64,000 bases of DNA from IMCC2047 sp041395865 (GCA_041395865.1 JAWKZQ010000002.1:186001-250000); one strand, 5' to 3'. Counted from the first letter of the stretch, positions 1-9,150 are shown. Notes: a model not told the origin generated them from the letters alone. A program made the numbers and translations.

Positions 1-342
1 ATTATCCTGCTTGGCGATATAAACGATGCCGTCAGTCGCTTCGCCATCGTCAAACAGCAGGGGCGTCGTTACTCGCTGATAGCCATTTTTTTCACGAAAA
101 TCGAGATGCGCCAAAACCGAAGCGTCCACCCGGTAGGCAACACCGGCACAGACCGCACCGGGTTCAGGTATCAGGGTTACCACCCGTCCCGGCGCATGAG
201 GCCAGCCACGATGGTCGTGCGATCCTTGCCAGAAGCGTCGCACCCACCCCTGAATACTGGCCGCGCGCTTTTCAAGAAAAGGAAAGTCGACCTTGTAGAT
301 CAGCGAACCATAACCGAAAATCCACTGACTCGTTTCAGTCAT
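1..342 (-). CDS. Gamma-glutamylcyclotransferase, ChaC family (3' end cut off)
   Basis: Partial gene: 114 residues are readable before the window edge removes the C-terminus. The N-terminus carries the family glycine loop FGYGSLI (residues 9-15), and the REKNGY segment (83-88) holds the Glu at the position used as catalytic acid in ChaC enzymes. Family members cleave glutathione to 5-oxoproline and Cys-Gly in the cytosol. The ATG overlaps the last 8 nt of the upstream DUF2802 gene, so the two are probably translationally coupled at the tail of the motCD transcript. Assignment to the glutathione-specific subfamily is inferred from the REK context. Confidence 0.85.
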   Translation of the reverse strand, partial: MTETSQWIFGYGSLIYKVDFPFLEKRAASIQGWVRRFWQGSHDHRGWPHAPGRVVTLIPEPGAVCAGVAYRVDASVLAHLDFREKNGYQRVTTPLLFDDGEATDGIVYIAKQDN

Positions 343-796
343 TTTTACCTTCCGGGTCTCCCCCCTCGGGCATCGGACGTCCCTGTTCGACATCCACCAG
401 GGGCGGAGACTTCTTATACAACAACTCAACCAATTCCGCTTCAGACCGGGACAGGCCGCAATGCTCCACCAATTCCCCGACGCCGCTTCCCTGGCTGACC
501 ATCCTGACCGCTTCGTTATAGGGCAGGTTGCCCAAATCGCGCTGTTGCAGCTGCTCCTGGCGCTGGGCGGTATCCTTCAGGTTCATTTCAACCTGTTGCA
601 GCTGACTGGCAACGCCAAAGGCACCATCCATCATTGCGGACAGTTCGTTTTCCAGCCGATTGATTCTTTTTTGCAGTGCCAGTTCAGCCTCGCTGGCCCG
701 CTGCACCGCTTTTTTAGACAGCACGACAGCGGTCGCTGCAACAATAAGCGCAACGATTGCAATAACTGCCAATAACAATAGCCCGGTGATACCCAT
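335..796 (-). CDS. DUF2802 family membrane-anchored protein
   Basis: A 153-residue protein with one N-terminal hydrophobic segment (about residues 4-26), a heptad-rich coiled-coil stretch (about 30-90), and a C-terminal helix-turn-helix-like region around NLPYNEAVRMVSQG and GLSRSEAELVELLY. This layout matches DUF2802 proteins, which in Pseudomonas lie at the end of the flagellar/chemotaxis locus after motD and cheW. Function is unknown. It follows motD by 35 nt and overlaps the ChaC-like gene by 8 nt. No enzymatic motif is visible. Confidence 0.75.
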   Translation of the reverse strand: MGITGLLLLAVIAIVALIVAATAVVLSKKAVQRASEAELALQKRINRLENELSAMMDGAFGVASQLQQVEMNLKDTAQRQEQLQQRDLGNLPYNEAVRMVSQGSGVGELVEHCGLSRSEAELVELLYKKSPPLVDVEQGRPMPEGGDPEGKND

Positions 797-831
797 GATT
801 ACCCGCTGATCAATAACGTCGGAACGCCCTG

Positions 832-1755
832 TTACAGGTCGTCCTGCGTAAATAATAAACCGCCGCCTTCCAATTCAACAGACTTAACCTTGTCCTTTTC
901 CTTCAGGAAAGGCGTCGCGCCCCGCTCGGTATTTTCCTCGGACTTGGAAACCGCTTCGCCCACACCGCTCAGGGCGCGGCGCACATCCAGGTCGCGCGAC
1001 ACAATCAAGGCAACCCGGCGGTTCTTGCTTCGCCCGTCCGGACTGTCGTTACTGGCAATCGGCTGGTAATGGGCATAACCAACCGCTGCCATGCGTTGCG
1101 GGTCCACGCCATTTTGCGCCAGCATTCTCACAACACTGGCAGAGCGAGCCGCGGAAAGCTCCCAATTGGAGGGATAGAGGGAGGATTGAATCGGTAGATC
1201 ATCCGTAAAACCTTCCACTTGTACCGGGTTTTCGTAGCTGCTGAGGAAGCCGGAAATTTCCTCCAGAATAGGAACCGCCGTGGCATTCAGGCGCGCACTG
1301 CCGCTTTCAAACAACAGGTTGGAGCTCAGGGATATTTCAATCCAGCTTTCGTTGCCGCTAACACTGATCTCGCCATCCTGCATCAGGTCGCCAAAGGCCG
1401 ATTCCACCTGGTCCGACAACTCGGCCAGCATCGTACCAATATTGTCGCCATCGCCATCCGGATCGGCTTTTATATCCCCTTCTTTATTTGCCATGCCTGA
1501 AAAATCAATCATGCTGTTGTTGGCGTGTGTGCTGATTTCCACCACTTCCACACTGCTGGGCTCTTCGCGTTCCTGCACATTAAAGGCCCCGATCAAGGTC
1601 TCGGAAAGCACCTTGTACTTTCCTTCGTTAACCGAAGAAATCGAGTACATCACCACAAAAAAGGCGAACAATAATGTAATGAAGTCGGAATAGGAGATCA
1701 GCCAGCGTTCGTGGTTTTCCTGGTCGTGATTTCGGTGATTATCGCGGCGCGGCAT
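832..1755 (-). CDS. motD: Flagellar stator protein MotD (MotB family)
   Basis: A 307-residue MotB-type stator subunit. It begins with a short basic cytoplasmic stretch, then the MotB plug/transmembrane segment RWLISYSDFITLLFAFFVVM, in which the Asp is the proton-carrying residue of this family. A variable periplasmic linker follows, then an OmpA-like peptidoglycan-binding domain (about residues 150-255: VEGFTDDLPI, NWELSAARSASVVRML, GRSKNRRVALIVS). It anchors the stator to the cell wall and forms the ion channel with MotC. It starts 14 nt after motC, an obvious operon. The C-terminal tail after the OmpA domain (about 50 residues) is low-complexity and acidic. Confidence 0.93.
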   Translation of the reverse strand: MPRRDNHRNHDQENHERWLISYSDFITLLFAFFVVMYSISSVNEGKYKVLSETLIGAFNVQEREEPSSVEVVEISTHANNSMIDFSGMANKEGDIKADPDGDGDNIGTMLAELSDQVESAFGDLMQDGEISVSGNESWIEISLSSNLLFESGSARLNATAVPILEEISGFLSSYENPVQVEGFTDDLPIQSSLYPSNWELSAARSASVVRMLAQNGVDPQRMAAVGYAHYQPIASNDSPDGRSKNRRVALIVSRDLDVRRALSGVGEAVSKSEENTERGATPFLKEKDKVKSVELEGGGLLFTQDDL

Positions 1756-1769
1756 AGATCATCCCCAAA

Positions 1770-2516
1770 TCAGGTGTGCTCGAGGTAACCCTGCAGTTTC
1801 ATTTCAATCGAGCGCGGGTTTTCACCTTCAGCAATGGCAATCACGCCCTCGACAATCATCTCATTGAACTGGTACTGCTGCTGCACGACGCCCTTGAGCT
1901 TACTGGAAATCGGCAGGAACAGCAGGTTAGCCAAACCAACGCCGTAGATGGTAGCAACGAAGGCGGTAGCGATACCCGAACCCAACTGGCTGGGATCGGC
2001 CAGGTTGCGCATCACGTGAATCAGCCCCATCACCGCACCGATAATACCAATGGTCGGCGCATAGCCGCCCATACACTCGTAAAAACGCGCTGCCTGCAAA
2101 TCCCGCTGTTCCACCAGGTAAAGGTCAACCTCCATGGCCCGGCGGATTGCATCAGGTTCGGTGCCATCCACCAACAGACGCAGGCCCTTTTTCGAAAAGT
2201 ACTCCTTCTCGGCATCAACAATGGCCTCCAGCCCTAGCAGGCCTTCCTTGCGCGCGGTCATGCTCCAGTTAAGGATTTTATCGGCGGCTGCCTTCACATT
2301 GCGGCGGGGAGGATTAAACACCCAAAACAGGATTTTGAAAGCGCGCGATACGTTAGGCAGGGAGGTGTGCAAAATAGCGGCGCCAACGGTACCGCCAATC
2401 ACAATCAATGCCGCCGGCATGTTAAAGAGGGCCGAGATATGCCCCCCCTCAATAAAATTACCACCCAATACCGCCGCAAAGGCCAGGATGACACCGATAA
2501 CACTTAGCACATCCAT
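1770..2516 (-). CDS. motC: Flagellar stator protein MotC (MotA family)
   Basis: A 248-residue MotA/TolQ/ExbB-type protein with four membrane segments (N-terminal VIGVILAFAAVLGGNFIEGG, a second near residues 34-52, and two C-terminal ones around GYAPTIGIIGAVMGLIHVM and ATIYGVGLANLLFLPI). The large cytoplasmic loop between TM2 and TM3 would contact FliG. Its neighbour MotD supplies the other stator half; the pair is the second stator set typical of Pseudomonas-like bacteria, alongside a MotAB encoded elsewhere. In Pseudomonas the chemotaxis genes lie just upstream; here fliA is directly upstream with only 37 nt between. Confidence 0.93.
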   Translation of the reverse strand: MDVLSVIGVILAFAAVLGGNFIEGGHISALFNMPAALIVIGGTVGAAILHTSLPNVSRAFKILFWVFNPPRRNVKAAADKILNWSMTARKEGLLGLEAIVDAEKEYFSKKGLRLLVDGTEPDAIRRAMEVDLYLVEQRDLQAARFYECMGGYAPTIGIIGAVMGLIHVMRNLADPSQLGSGIATAFVATIYGVGLANLLFLPISSKLKGVVQQQYQFNEMIVEGVIAIAEGENPRSIEMKLQGYLEHT

Positions 2517-2553
2517 GCTAACCCCTTCATATATCCGGCTTTCAACATCATGA

Positions 2554-3294
2554 TTAATTCCTCCAATCCGCCAGCCGCGTACGCAGCCGCAACGCAGCCT
2601 GGCTATGGATCTGGCTCACGCGTGACTCGCTGACGCCGAGCACACTGCCAATTTCCTTCAAGTTCAGTTCTTCCTGGTAATAGAGCGCCAGCACCAGGCG
2701 CTCACGTTCCGGCAGGCTGCCGATCGCCTCAGCCAGGTTTTCCTGGAAAGCCTGCTGCTGCACACCATCAAAGGGCGAGTCAGAGGCCGACGTACTCAGC
2801 GGTTTCAGGGCCGACTCATCCTGCTCGGTCACCTCTTCAAAACTAAACAGGCGCGTACCCGCGCTGTCCTGTAAATAGGTATAGTACTCTTCCAGTGGAA
2901 TACCCAATTCCGCCGCAACTTCCGGGTCGGTGGCATCACGCCCGGTACGGGCTTCCACCGCTTTAATGGCCTCGGAAACGCGACGGGCATTGCGATGTAC
3001 CGAACGGGGAGCCCAGTCCTCCTTGCGCACATCATCAAGCATGGCGCCACGCACACGGATACCTGCAAAGGTTTCGAAGCTGGCGCCCTTGCTGGCATCA
3101 AATTTCTGCGCGGCTTCCAGTAGGCCGACCATGCCGGACTGGATCAGATCGTTGAGCTGCACGGTATTCGGCAAACGCGCCAGCAGGTGGTGCGCAATAC
3201 GCTTCACCATGGGCGCATACTGCTCAACCAGTAAGGCCGTGCGACTCTGCTGTTGATCCTCTGAATACATTGCCAGCTTCTGCATCACTAACAC
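2554..3294 (-). CDS. fliA: Flagellar sigma factor 28 (FliA)
   Basis: RNA polymerase sigma factor for late flagellar genes. Region 2 is visible (QYAPMVKRIAHHLLARLP, then DLIQSGMVGLLEAA and FETFAGIRVRGAMLDDVR) and region 4 lies near the C-terminus (LPERERLVLALYYQEELN, GVSESRVSQIHSQA). Length (246 aa) is normal for the family. The first start is GTG at 3294, 10 nt after an AGAGGTG Shine-Dalgarno-like run at the fleN stop. An ATG at 3285 is an alternative. It is the last gene of the flhA-flhF-fleN-fliA run and is normally held inactive by FlgM, which is not encoded in this window. Confidence 0.95.
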   Translation of the reverse strand: MLVMQKLAMYSEDQQQSRTALLVEQYAPMVKRIAHHLLARLPNTVQLNDLIQSGMVGLLEAAQKFDASKGASFETFAGIRVRGAMLDDVRKEDWAPRSVHRNARRVSEAIKAVEARTGRDATDPEVAAELGIPLEEYYTYLQDSAGTRLFSFEEVTEQDESALKPLSTSASDSPFDGVQQQAFQENLAEAIGSLPERERLVLALYYQEELNLKEIGSVLGVSESRVSQIHSQAALRLRTRLADWRN

Positions 3295-3301
3295 GGGGCT
3301 T

Positions 3302-4141
3302 TTACACCTCTTGTACCCCTACGGCCTGTTCGCTGCGAATCAGGCGTTCGACAAAAAACTCCAGATGCCCCTTCGGTGATCGGGGTAACGGCCAGGTATC
3401 CACCTGTTTCGCCAGTTCCCGGAAAGCCAACGCTGACGAGGAACGCGGATAGGCCTTGATCACAGGTTCACGTTTTTTTACCGCCTTACGCAGCATATCG
3501 TCATAGGGAATTTCACCCGCAAAACGTAGCGCTACGTTTAAAAACTTGTCAGCCACGGCGCTCAGGTTGCGGAACATTTTCAGCGCCTCATCATGGCTTT
3601 GGGTCATATTGGCCACAACATTGAATTTGAAAATGCCGTAATCGCGATTCAACACCTTAATCAACGCATAGGCATCGGTAATGGAGGTGGGCTCATCACA
3701 GACGACAATCAAGACCTCCTGGGCCGCCTGCACAAAATGGGTGACCGAGCCGGATATTCCCGCAGCCGTATCAATCACCAGCACATCCAATTGATCATCG
3801 ATATCGCTGAACGCCTGGATCAAACCGGCATGCTCAGCATCACCCAATTCCACCATGGATCGAATGCCGGAGGCTGCCGGCACGATTTTAATACCCTCGG
3901 GCCCCTCCACCATAATATCCAGCAGCGAACATTCCCCGCTTAGCACCTCCGCCAGGGTTTTGTCCGCCTCAATACCCAGCAATACATCGACATTGGCCAA
4001 CCCGAGGTCAGCGTCCAGCAGAACCACTCTGCGACCCAGTTTGGCTAGCGCGATACTGAGGTTGACGGACACATTGGTTTTTCCAATACCGCCTTTGCCG
4101 CCCGATACGGCAATGACACGAACGGGGTTTACATCACTCAT
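3302..4141 (-). CDS. fleN: Flagellar number regulator FleN (FlhG/MinD-like ATPase)
   Basis: A 279-residue ParA/MinD ATPase. The deviant Walker A motif SGGKGGIGKTNVSVN (residues 14-28), switch I region VLLDADLGLANVDVLLG, and switch II segment LDVLVIDTAAGISGSV are all present. In polar flagellates it antagonises FleQ and FlhF to limit flagellar number to one. It lies between flhF and fliA, with 9 nt after flhF and 7 nt before fliA, which supports one transcript and the Pseudomonas-type control circuit with FleQ, encoded at the far end of this cluster. Confidence 0.95.
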   Translation of the reverse strand: MSDVNPVRVIAVSGGKGGIGKTNVSVNLSIALAKLGRRVVLLDADLGLANVDVLLGIEADKTLAEVLSGECSLLDIMVEGPEGIKIVPAASGIRSMVELGDAEHAGLIQAFSDIDDQLDVLVIDTAAGISGSVTHFVQAAQEVLIVVCDEPTSITDAYALIKVLNRDYGIFKFNVVANMTQSHDEALKMFRNLSAVADKFLNVALRFAGEIPYDDMLRKAVKKREPVIKAYPRSSSALAFRELAKQVDTWPLPRSPKGHLEFFVERLIRSEQAVGVQEV

Positions 4142-4150
4142 TAACTGACT

Positions 4151-5533
4151 CTAGGCATGTTGCGCACCAAAAACAGGCGCAGGGACTTTTCTTTTTCTCA
4201 AGGGCGCACGCTTTCTCACCGGCATAACCGTCACCAGTCTGCGGCTATTTTCCTGCAAGCGGGCCGTACTGCTGCCCTTTTCGTCGAGCCGGCTCGCTTC
4301 TCCGCCCAGTCGCTTAACCAGTTCCTCGGCACGGGCTCTTCGAATATCATCCGGAATTTTCTGTCCATCAGTAATATAGGCCACAGGTAGCTGTTTTTCT
4401 ACTACGAGGCTTAATACTTCGCCGAGGCTGCTCGCCTCATCCACCTTGCTCAGTACACAGCCATCCAAACGGATATGCTCCATCAATTCATAGACACCGT
4501 GCAGCACACGGCTCTGGCAGGTAGAGGGCAGCACCAGCAACTTTTCAATAGGTGCGCTGGAATTCTCCAGCACCTGCAGCTGCTTGACCCGCTCGGCGTC
4601 GCCGGGGTGGAAGCCCGCCGTATCAATGAGCACCATGGATTTATGACGCAGTGACTGCAACACGTCGTCCAGGCTATTGTTCTCATCGATCAAACGCACC
4701 GGCACATCAAGAATACGGCCCAAGGTGCGTAACTGTTCGTAGGCAGCCAGTCGGTAACTGTCGGTCGTCACCAGCGCCAATTGATCACGGCCGTGTTTGA
4801 GGGCATAGCGAATCGCCAGTTTGGCAATCGTGGTGGTTTTGCCGACACCGGTCGCTCCCAGCAGGGCAATAACGCCCTGGCGTTCAAGCCGTTGACTATC
4901 GAGCACGGGGATTGCCCTGGCAAGCCCCTGCAACGCGTCCTGCCAGGCATCCTCAATCGTATTGAAAAGGTCTGCCTCGCTGGCAAACTGGCGCGCCATC
5001 TGGCGGTTAACGCCCTGCGCCTCGAAACGTTCGGCCACCGCGGCCTGTAGCGGGTTTTTCATTCCCCACCGCTCATCGCTCGCCTGCTCCATTTGCCCCT
5101 TGAGCAACAGGCGCAGGTTTTCAATTTCCGAGCGCATCGCCGCCAGCAATTCATCCTCTTTTTTCTCAGCAACAGGCTGCCGGTACTGGCGCATCATGTG
5201 CTCAAAGGTCGCATCCACTTCGGAGTGAGCGGTATTGCTCCCCAAAGGCGGCCTTTCCTGCTTCTCGGCCGGCTGGGGGGAAACCGACCGCAAATCAACC
5301 ACAGGATCCTCGTCGAGGGTTTGCATGCGCCCCTGTGCCGTATAGGTTGGCATTTCCTCAACCGGCGCCTGCGGCATGTGCTGTTGGACCAGTTCAGCAT
5401 CCAGCGTCGTCAGGATTTCCACGCCACCGTCAACGCGCTTATTCGACAGAATAATGGCATCCGGCCCCAATTCTTCACGAATCTGTTTCAATGCCTGACG
5501 CATATCTTCAGCTACATAACGTTTAACGCTCAT
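4151..5533 (-). CDS. flhF: Flagellar placement GTPase FlhF
   Basis: A 460-residue SRP-type GTPase. The N-terminal B domain (MSVKRYVAEDMRQALKQIRE) is followed by a long low-complexity linker (about 80-130), then the NG domains: P-loop GATGVGKTTTIAKLA (about 227-241), TTDSYRLAAYEQL, the DTAGFHPGD G3 motif and LSKVDEASSLG. It marks the pole for flagellar assembly. The C-terminus is extended by a basic tail (VRKRAPLRKRKVPAP), which is unusual in length and might aid membrane or nucleic-acid contact; that is inference. It follows flhA by 31 nt. Confidence 0.93.
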   Translation of the reverse strand: MSVKRYVAEDMRQALKQIREELGPDAIILSNKRVDGGVEILTTLDAELVQQHMPQAPVEEMPTYTAQGRMQTLDEDPVVDLRSVSPQPAEKQERPPLGSNTAHSEVDATFEHMMRQYRQPVAEKKEDELLAAMRSEIENLRLLLKGQMEQASDERWGMKNPLQAAVAERFEAQGVNRQMARQFASEADLFNTIEDAWQDALQGLARAIPVLDSQRLERQGVIALLGATGVGKTTTIAKLAIRYALKHGRDQLALVTTDSYRLAAYEQLRTLGRILDVPVRLIDENNSLDDVLQSLRHKSMVLIDTAGFHPGDAERVKQLQVLENSSAPIEKLLVLPSTCQSRVLHGVYELMEHIRLDGCVLSKVDEASSLGEVLSLVVEKQLPVAYITDGQKIPDDIRRARAEELVKRLGGEASRLDEKGSSTARLQENSRRLVTVMPVRKRAPLRKRKVPAPVFGAQHA

Positions 5534-5564
5534 GCCAACACCCTCATTTGTCTTCTATTCATTT

Positions 5565-7685
5565 TCACGACTGCCCGCCCACGGTGGCAACAATGGTCAC
5601 CTGGCGATTGTCAGGAATTTCCTGATAGGACAGCACCTGCACATTCTGCAGGCCAAAGCGCACAAAGCGCGCCATCAACGAACGCACCGGAGCAGCCACC
5701 AGCAATACCGGCGGTTTTCCTGAGAGCTCCTGCTTTTCAACCGCCTGGATCAGCGAGGTTTGCAGCCTTTCAGCCATACCCGGCTCCAGCACCGCCGAAT
5801 CCTCGCCGACGTCCCCAAGCTGCTGGGTCTGCTGGACCGACTTCATTAACAACTGCTCAAGCCCCGGATCCAGGGTAATCACGTCCAGCTCATGCTGGTT
5901 GCCGACGATGTTCTGCACAATGGAGCGCGACAGCGCCACCCTGACGGCGGCCGTTAAGGTGGCCGGATCCTGGGTTTTCGGGGCAATATCCGCAATGGCC
6001 TCGGCAATGGTGCGAATATCTCGAATGGGAACCTGCTCCTGTAACAGGTTCTGCAAGACTTTCAGCAACACACTGGCCGAAACCAGTCCCGGCACCAGTT
6101 CTTCGGATAATTTGCTGGACGTCTTGGCCAATACATCCAGCAGTTGCTGAACCTCTTCATACCCCAAAAGCTCGTGGGCATGTTTCTGCATAATATGGTT
6201 AAGATGGGTGGCGATCACTGTGCTGGCATCCACCACGGTATACCCCAGCGACTGCGCGTTATCCCGCTGACCGGCATCGATCCAGACCGCCTCCAGCCCG
6301 AAGGCCGGGTCCTTGCCTGGAATCCCCTCCAGCGAGCCAAACACCTGGCCCGGATTGATCGCCAGTTCGCGATCCGAGTGGATTTCCGCCTCGGCCAAGG
6401 TCACCCCCATCAGGGTCACGCGGTACACGTTCGGCAACAAATCCAGGTTATCGCGAATATGCACCGTGGGCATCAGAAAGCCCAGATCCTGCGACAGCTT
6501 GCGCCGCACCCCTTTGATGCGCCCCAGCAGCTGGCCGCCCTGGCTTTTATCCACCAATGGAATCAAGCGGTAACCAACCTCCAGGCCGATCATGTCCACC
6601 GGCGCCATGTCATCCCAGCTCAGCTCCCGATTTTCCTCGGCAATCGGCTGCCCTGCTTCCTGGGGCAACTGGGCAGCTTCAACCTCCGCCTGCTCGGTCT
6701 GCTGGTTGCGGTGCGCAATCCAGTAACCCCCTGCCGCGGCAATTGCAGCCAATGCCAGGAAAGCAAAATGCGGCATGCCGGGCACCAGTCCCATGGCGCC
6801 AAGAATGGCGGCAGCCACGAACAGGGCCTTGGGCGATGAAAACATCTGCATGGCCACCTGCTTACCCATGTCTTCGGCACTGTTGACACGGGTTACCATG
6901 ATGGCGGCGGCTGTCGAAAGTAACAGGCCTGGAATCTGGGCAACCAGTCCGTCGCCAATCGTCAGCAACGAGTAGTATTCCATGGCGGTTGAGAACGCCA
7001 GGCCATGCTGGGCCATGCCCACAGCCAGGCCGCCGATGATGTTAATCACCAGAATAAGAATACCGGCGACCGCATCGCCACGAACGAATTTACTGGCACC
7101 GTCCATCGAGCCATAAAAGTCTGCCTCACGGGCGACTTCCGAACGCCGAAGCTTGGCTTCCTCCTGATTAATCAAACCCGCATTCAGGTCGGCATCAATC
7201 GCCATCTGCTTGCCCGGCATGGAATCCAGTGTAAACCGGGCGCTTACTTCCGAAATCCGCCCGGCACCTTTAGTGACCACCACAAAGTTAATGATGATCA
7301 GGATCAGGAAGACCACCAGGCCGACCACATAGTTGCCGCCGATTACCACCGAGCCAAAGGCTTCGATCACTTTACCGGCTGCATCACCCCCCTCATGGCC
7401 GTTCAATAACACCACCCGGGTAGAGGCCACATTCAACGCCAGTCGCAACAGGGTCGCCACCAGCAGCACCGTCGGAAACACGGCAAAATCCAATGGCCTT
7501 AGCGAATAAACGCCGACCAGCAGCACCACCAGCGCCAGGGTGATATTAAAGGAGAACAGAACATCAAGAATGAAGGGAGGGACCGGCAGGGTCATCATTG
7601 CCAAAACCACCAGCAACAGCAACGGCAAAAGCAGCGTCCCCCGACGCAGCCCGCGTAGATTTGCCATAACCATCGACTGATTCAT
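5565..7685 (-). CDS. flhA: Flagellar export gate protein FlhA
   Basis: Export-gate component of the flagellar type III system. From the chosen ATG at 7685 it is 706 residues, normal for FlhA. About eight membrane helices fill residues 15-320, with the family signature RFTLDSMPGKQMAIDADLNA in the loop after TM4. A cytosolic substrate-docking half follows (about 350-706). An upstream GTG/ATG would add 24 residues of non-hydrophobic, unconserved sequence, so the shorter start next to CGAGAA is preferred. Unlike the common flhB-flhA arrangement, its partner flhB is 5.5 kb away beyond unrelated genes. Confidence 0.94.
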   Translation of the reverse strand: MNQSMVMANLRGLRRGTLLLPLLLLVVLAMMTLPVPPFILDVLFSFNITLALVVLLVGVYSLRPLDFAVFPTVLLVATLLRLALNVASTRVVLLNGHEGGDAAGKVIEAFGSVVIGGNYVVGLVVFLILIIINFVVVTKGAGRISEVSARFTLDSMPGKQMAIDADLNAGLINQEEAKLRRSEVAREADFYGSMDGASKFVRGDAVAGILILVINIIGGLAVGMAQHGLAFSTAMEYYSLLTIGDGLVAQIPGLLLSTAAAIMVTRVNSAEDMGKQVAMQMFSSPKALFVAAAILGAMGLVPGMPHFAFLALAAIAAAGGYWIAHRNQQTEQAEVEAAQLPQEAGQPIAEENRELSWDDMAPVDMIGLEVGYRLIPLVDKSQGGQLLGRIKGVRRKLSQDLGFLMPTVHIRDNLDLLPNVYRVTLMGVTLAEAEIHSDRELAINPGQVFGSLEGIPGKDPAFGLEAVWIDAGQRDNAQSLGYTVVDASTVIATHLNHIMQKHAHELLGYEEVQQLLDVLAKTSSKLSEELVPGLVSASVLLKVLQNLLQEQVPIRDIRTIAEAIADIAPKTQDPATLTAAVRVALSRSIVQNIVGNQHELDVITLDPGLEQLLMKSVQQTQQLGDVGEDSAVLEPGMAERLQTSLIQAVEKQELSGKPPVLLVAAPVRSLMARFVRFGLQNVQVLSYQEIPDNRQVTIVATVGGQS

Positions 7686-7781
7686 AATTCTCGGTAACCC
7701 TGTTTGCGTTTTATGCGTGTTGTTTATACCGCAGCAAAATTTTGACGCTTTGTGCACACAACGCCTCTCACCGGGAGTAAT

Positions 7782-7797
7782 TGCAAGAACCGATCCA
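7782..7797 (-). promoter_or_regulatory. Candidate sigma-54 promoter for flhA
   Basis: On the minus strand TGGATCGGTTCTTGCA keeps the invariant GG and GC of the -24/-12 elements with exactly 10 nt between them, and a good -12 box (TTGCA). The -24 box deviates (TGGATC rather than TGGCAC). It lies 97 nt upstream of the flhA start, and flhA operons in related bacteria are FleQ/sigma-54 controlled. Confidence 0.4.
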
Positions 7798-7964
7798 GTT
7801 TTTAAAATGCTAATATTTTTTTGAACATCAAAAAAATAGCGTTTTTATAACAATGAGTTAGCGTTATTACTTGAAACCGGTTAGGCATCCGAAACTTCTT
7901 GCCGTATGATGAGGCCTCACATGCCCGCAATCTACTTACGTTTTTTTGACGCCCCAAGGCTACG

Positions 7965-8684
7965 ATGAATCTCGGCAAGAACGACCTCCATATCTGGCAT
8001 ATCCCCCTTGGTGGAGAGAGCCTTCTACAACAAAGCTTCCCCCCCTTGCCCAGCGAAGCCGAAATAACCCAGGCTGCAAAATTTACCCACCCGCTTTTAC
8101 ACCAGTGCTACCTTAAAACCCGCTGGGCAATGCGGAAAATTCTCGGTCTCTATCTCAGCGAGGCACCGGAAAAGGTACAACTCCGCTACGCCGAACTGGG
8201 CAAACCCGAACTGATACCGGGTGCACACTCATTGGATATTCGCTTTAACCTGACCCATTCGGGAAATGGCGCGCTCTTCGCTGTCACGCTCGGCACGGAG
8301 GTGGGTATTGATATGGAAAAAATCGGCCATAAGCCGCGACCGCTGAGACTTGCCAGCCGCTACTTCACCAAGGATGTTGTACAGCAACTTGATAACCTTA
8401 ATGGGCAGGATCAGCAGCTGGGCCTGCTGAAGCTCTGGACCCAATATGAGGCCTACAAAAAAGCCCAGGGGCTGGGATTGCGCGGTGGCGATGACTTATT
8501 GCCGCTTAACCTTCACCTGACGGCAGATAAATTCCAGCCTTTCCCCAGCCCCAGCGATCAAGTGCCCGCCTGGCTGGTTGCCCAGCTACAGCCTGCACCT
8601 GGCTATGTGGGTGCAATCGTGATTGAAGCAAACGATGACCGCTGCCAGATGAGTCATATCGACTACGAAGCCTACTCATTCTAG
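7965..8684 (+). CDS. 4'-phosphopantetheinyl transferase (Sfp/HetI type)
   Basis: A 239-residue enzyme that would transfer the phosphopantetheine arm of CoA to carrier-protein serines. Visible motifs: FNLTHSGNG (about 89-97), the metal-binding VGIDMEKIG (about 111-119) and the C-terminal WTQYEAYKKAQGLGL. The family form of the last motif is W-[ST]-x-K-E-[AS]-x-x-K; here the first Lys is Tyr while the Glu and second Lys are kept. It is the only plus-strand gene in the first 34 kb and stands alone between flhA and a small secreted protein, with no synthase gene nearby, so its carrier protein is encoded elsewhere. Confidence 0.85.
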   Translation: MNLGKNDLHIWHIPLGGESLLQQSFPPLPSEAEITQAAKFTHPLLHQCYLKTRWAMRKILGLYLSEAPEKVQLRYAELGKPELIPGAHSLDIRFNLTHSGNGALFAVTLGTEVGIDMEKIGHKPRPLRLASRYFTKDVVQQLDNLNGQDQQLGLLKLWTQYEAYKKAQGLGLRGGDDLLPLNLHLTADKFQPFPSPSDQVPAWLVAQLQPAPGYVGAIVIEANDDRCQMSHIDYEAYSF

Positions 8685-8733
8685 GCGAGCGCCGGCCACC
8701 CTGGCCGCAACCAATAAGCCCTGCCCTGTTTGG

Positions 8734-9069
8734 CTAGGGTGTAGTTCGCAGCAACAGAACTTCCTTAACCCCTTCGGACTTCCAGTGACTGCGACAGGTG
8801 CCCAGACTGCTGGCTTCAATTGCCAGGTTATTCAGGTAGGCATACTTGACCAGTTCAAACACCTGCTCGCCACCGGGGTTACGCAGGTCAATGGCGTACA
8901 TTTTCCATTCGTTACAACTGGCCGGCTTTTCCAGCTCGCCACTCAAGCTGAACAGAATGGTGTTTGTGACATTGGAGGCCCGCAGCTCGACCACCTTTCC
9001 AGACCATGAGCCTGCAGCATGGCCGGTGACACTGAGGGAGACCAGGATGGAAAATAAAAAAGCTCTCAT
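8734..9069 (-). CDS. Small secreted protein of unknown function
   Basis: 111 residues from the ATG at 9069 (a GTG two codons upstream is possible). A clear signal peptide (RAFLFSILVSLSVTGHAAG, cleavage near residue 17) precedes a compact domain with two cysteines (in ASCNEW and GTCRSH) that could form a disulfide in the periplasm. The sequence IDLRNPGGEQVFELVKYAYL suggests an alpha/beta fold. No family recognised. It is followed, on the same strand, by no close gene, and lies tail to tail with the phosphopantetheinyl transferase. Confidence 0.7.
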   Translation of the reverse strand: MRAFLFSILVSLSVTGHAAGSWSGKVVELRASNVTNTILFSLSGELEKPASCNEWKMYAIDLRNPGGEQVFELVKYAYLNNLAIEASSLGTCRSHWKSEGVKEVLLLRTTP

Positions 9070-9150
9070 GCCCACTTCAGATCACATTTAACGCTTCAAG
9101 TTCGAAGCGTTAAATGCAAGGCGGCCAAAGCTTTCTGGCAGGAAACAGTC

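Noticed and set aside
7686..7757. Upstream start adding 24 residues to FlhA
   Set aside because: The added part is not hydrophobic or FlhA-like, while the ATG at 7685 gives the usual length.
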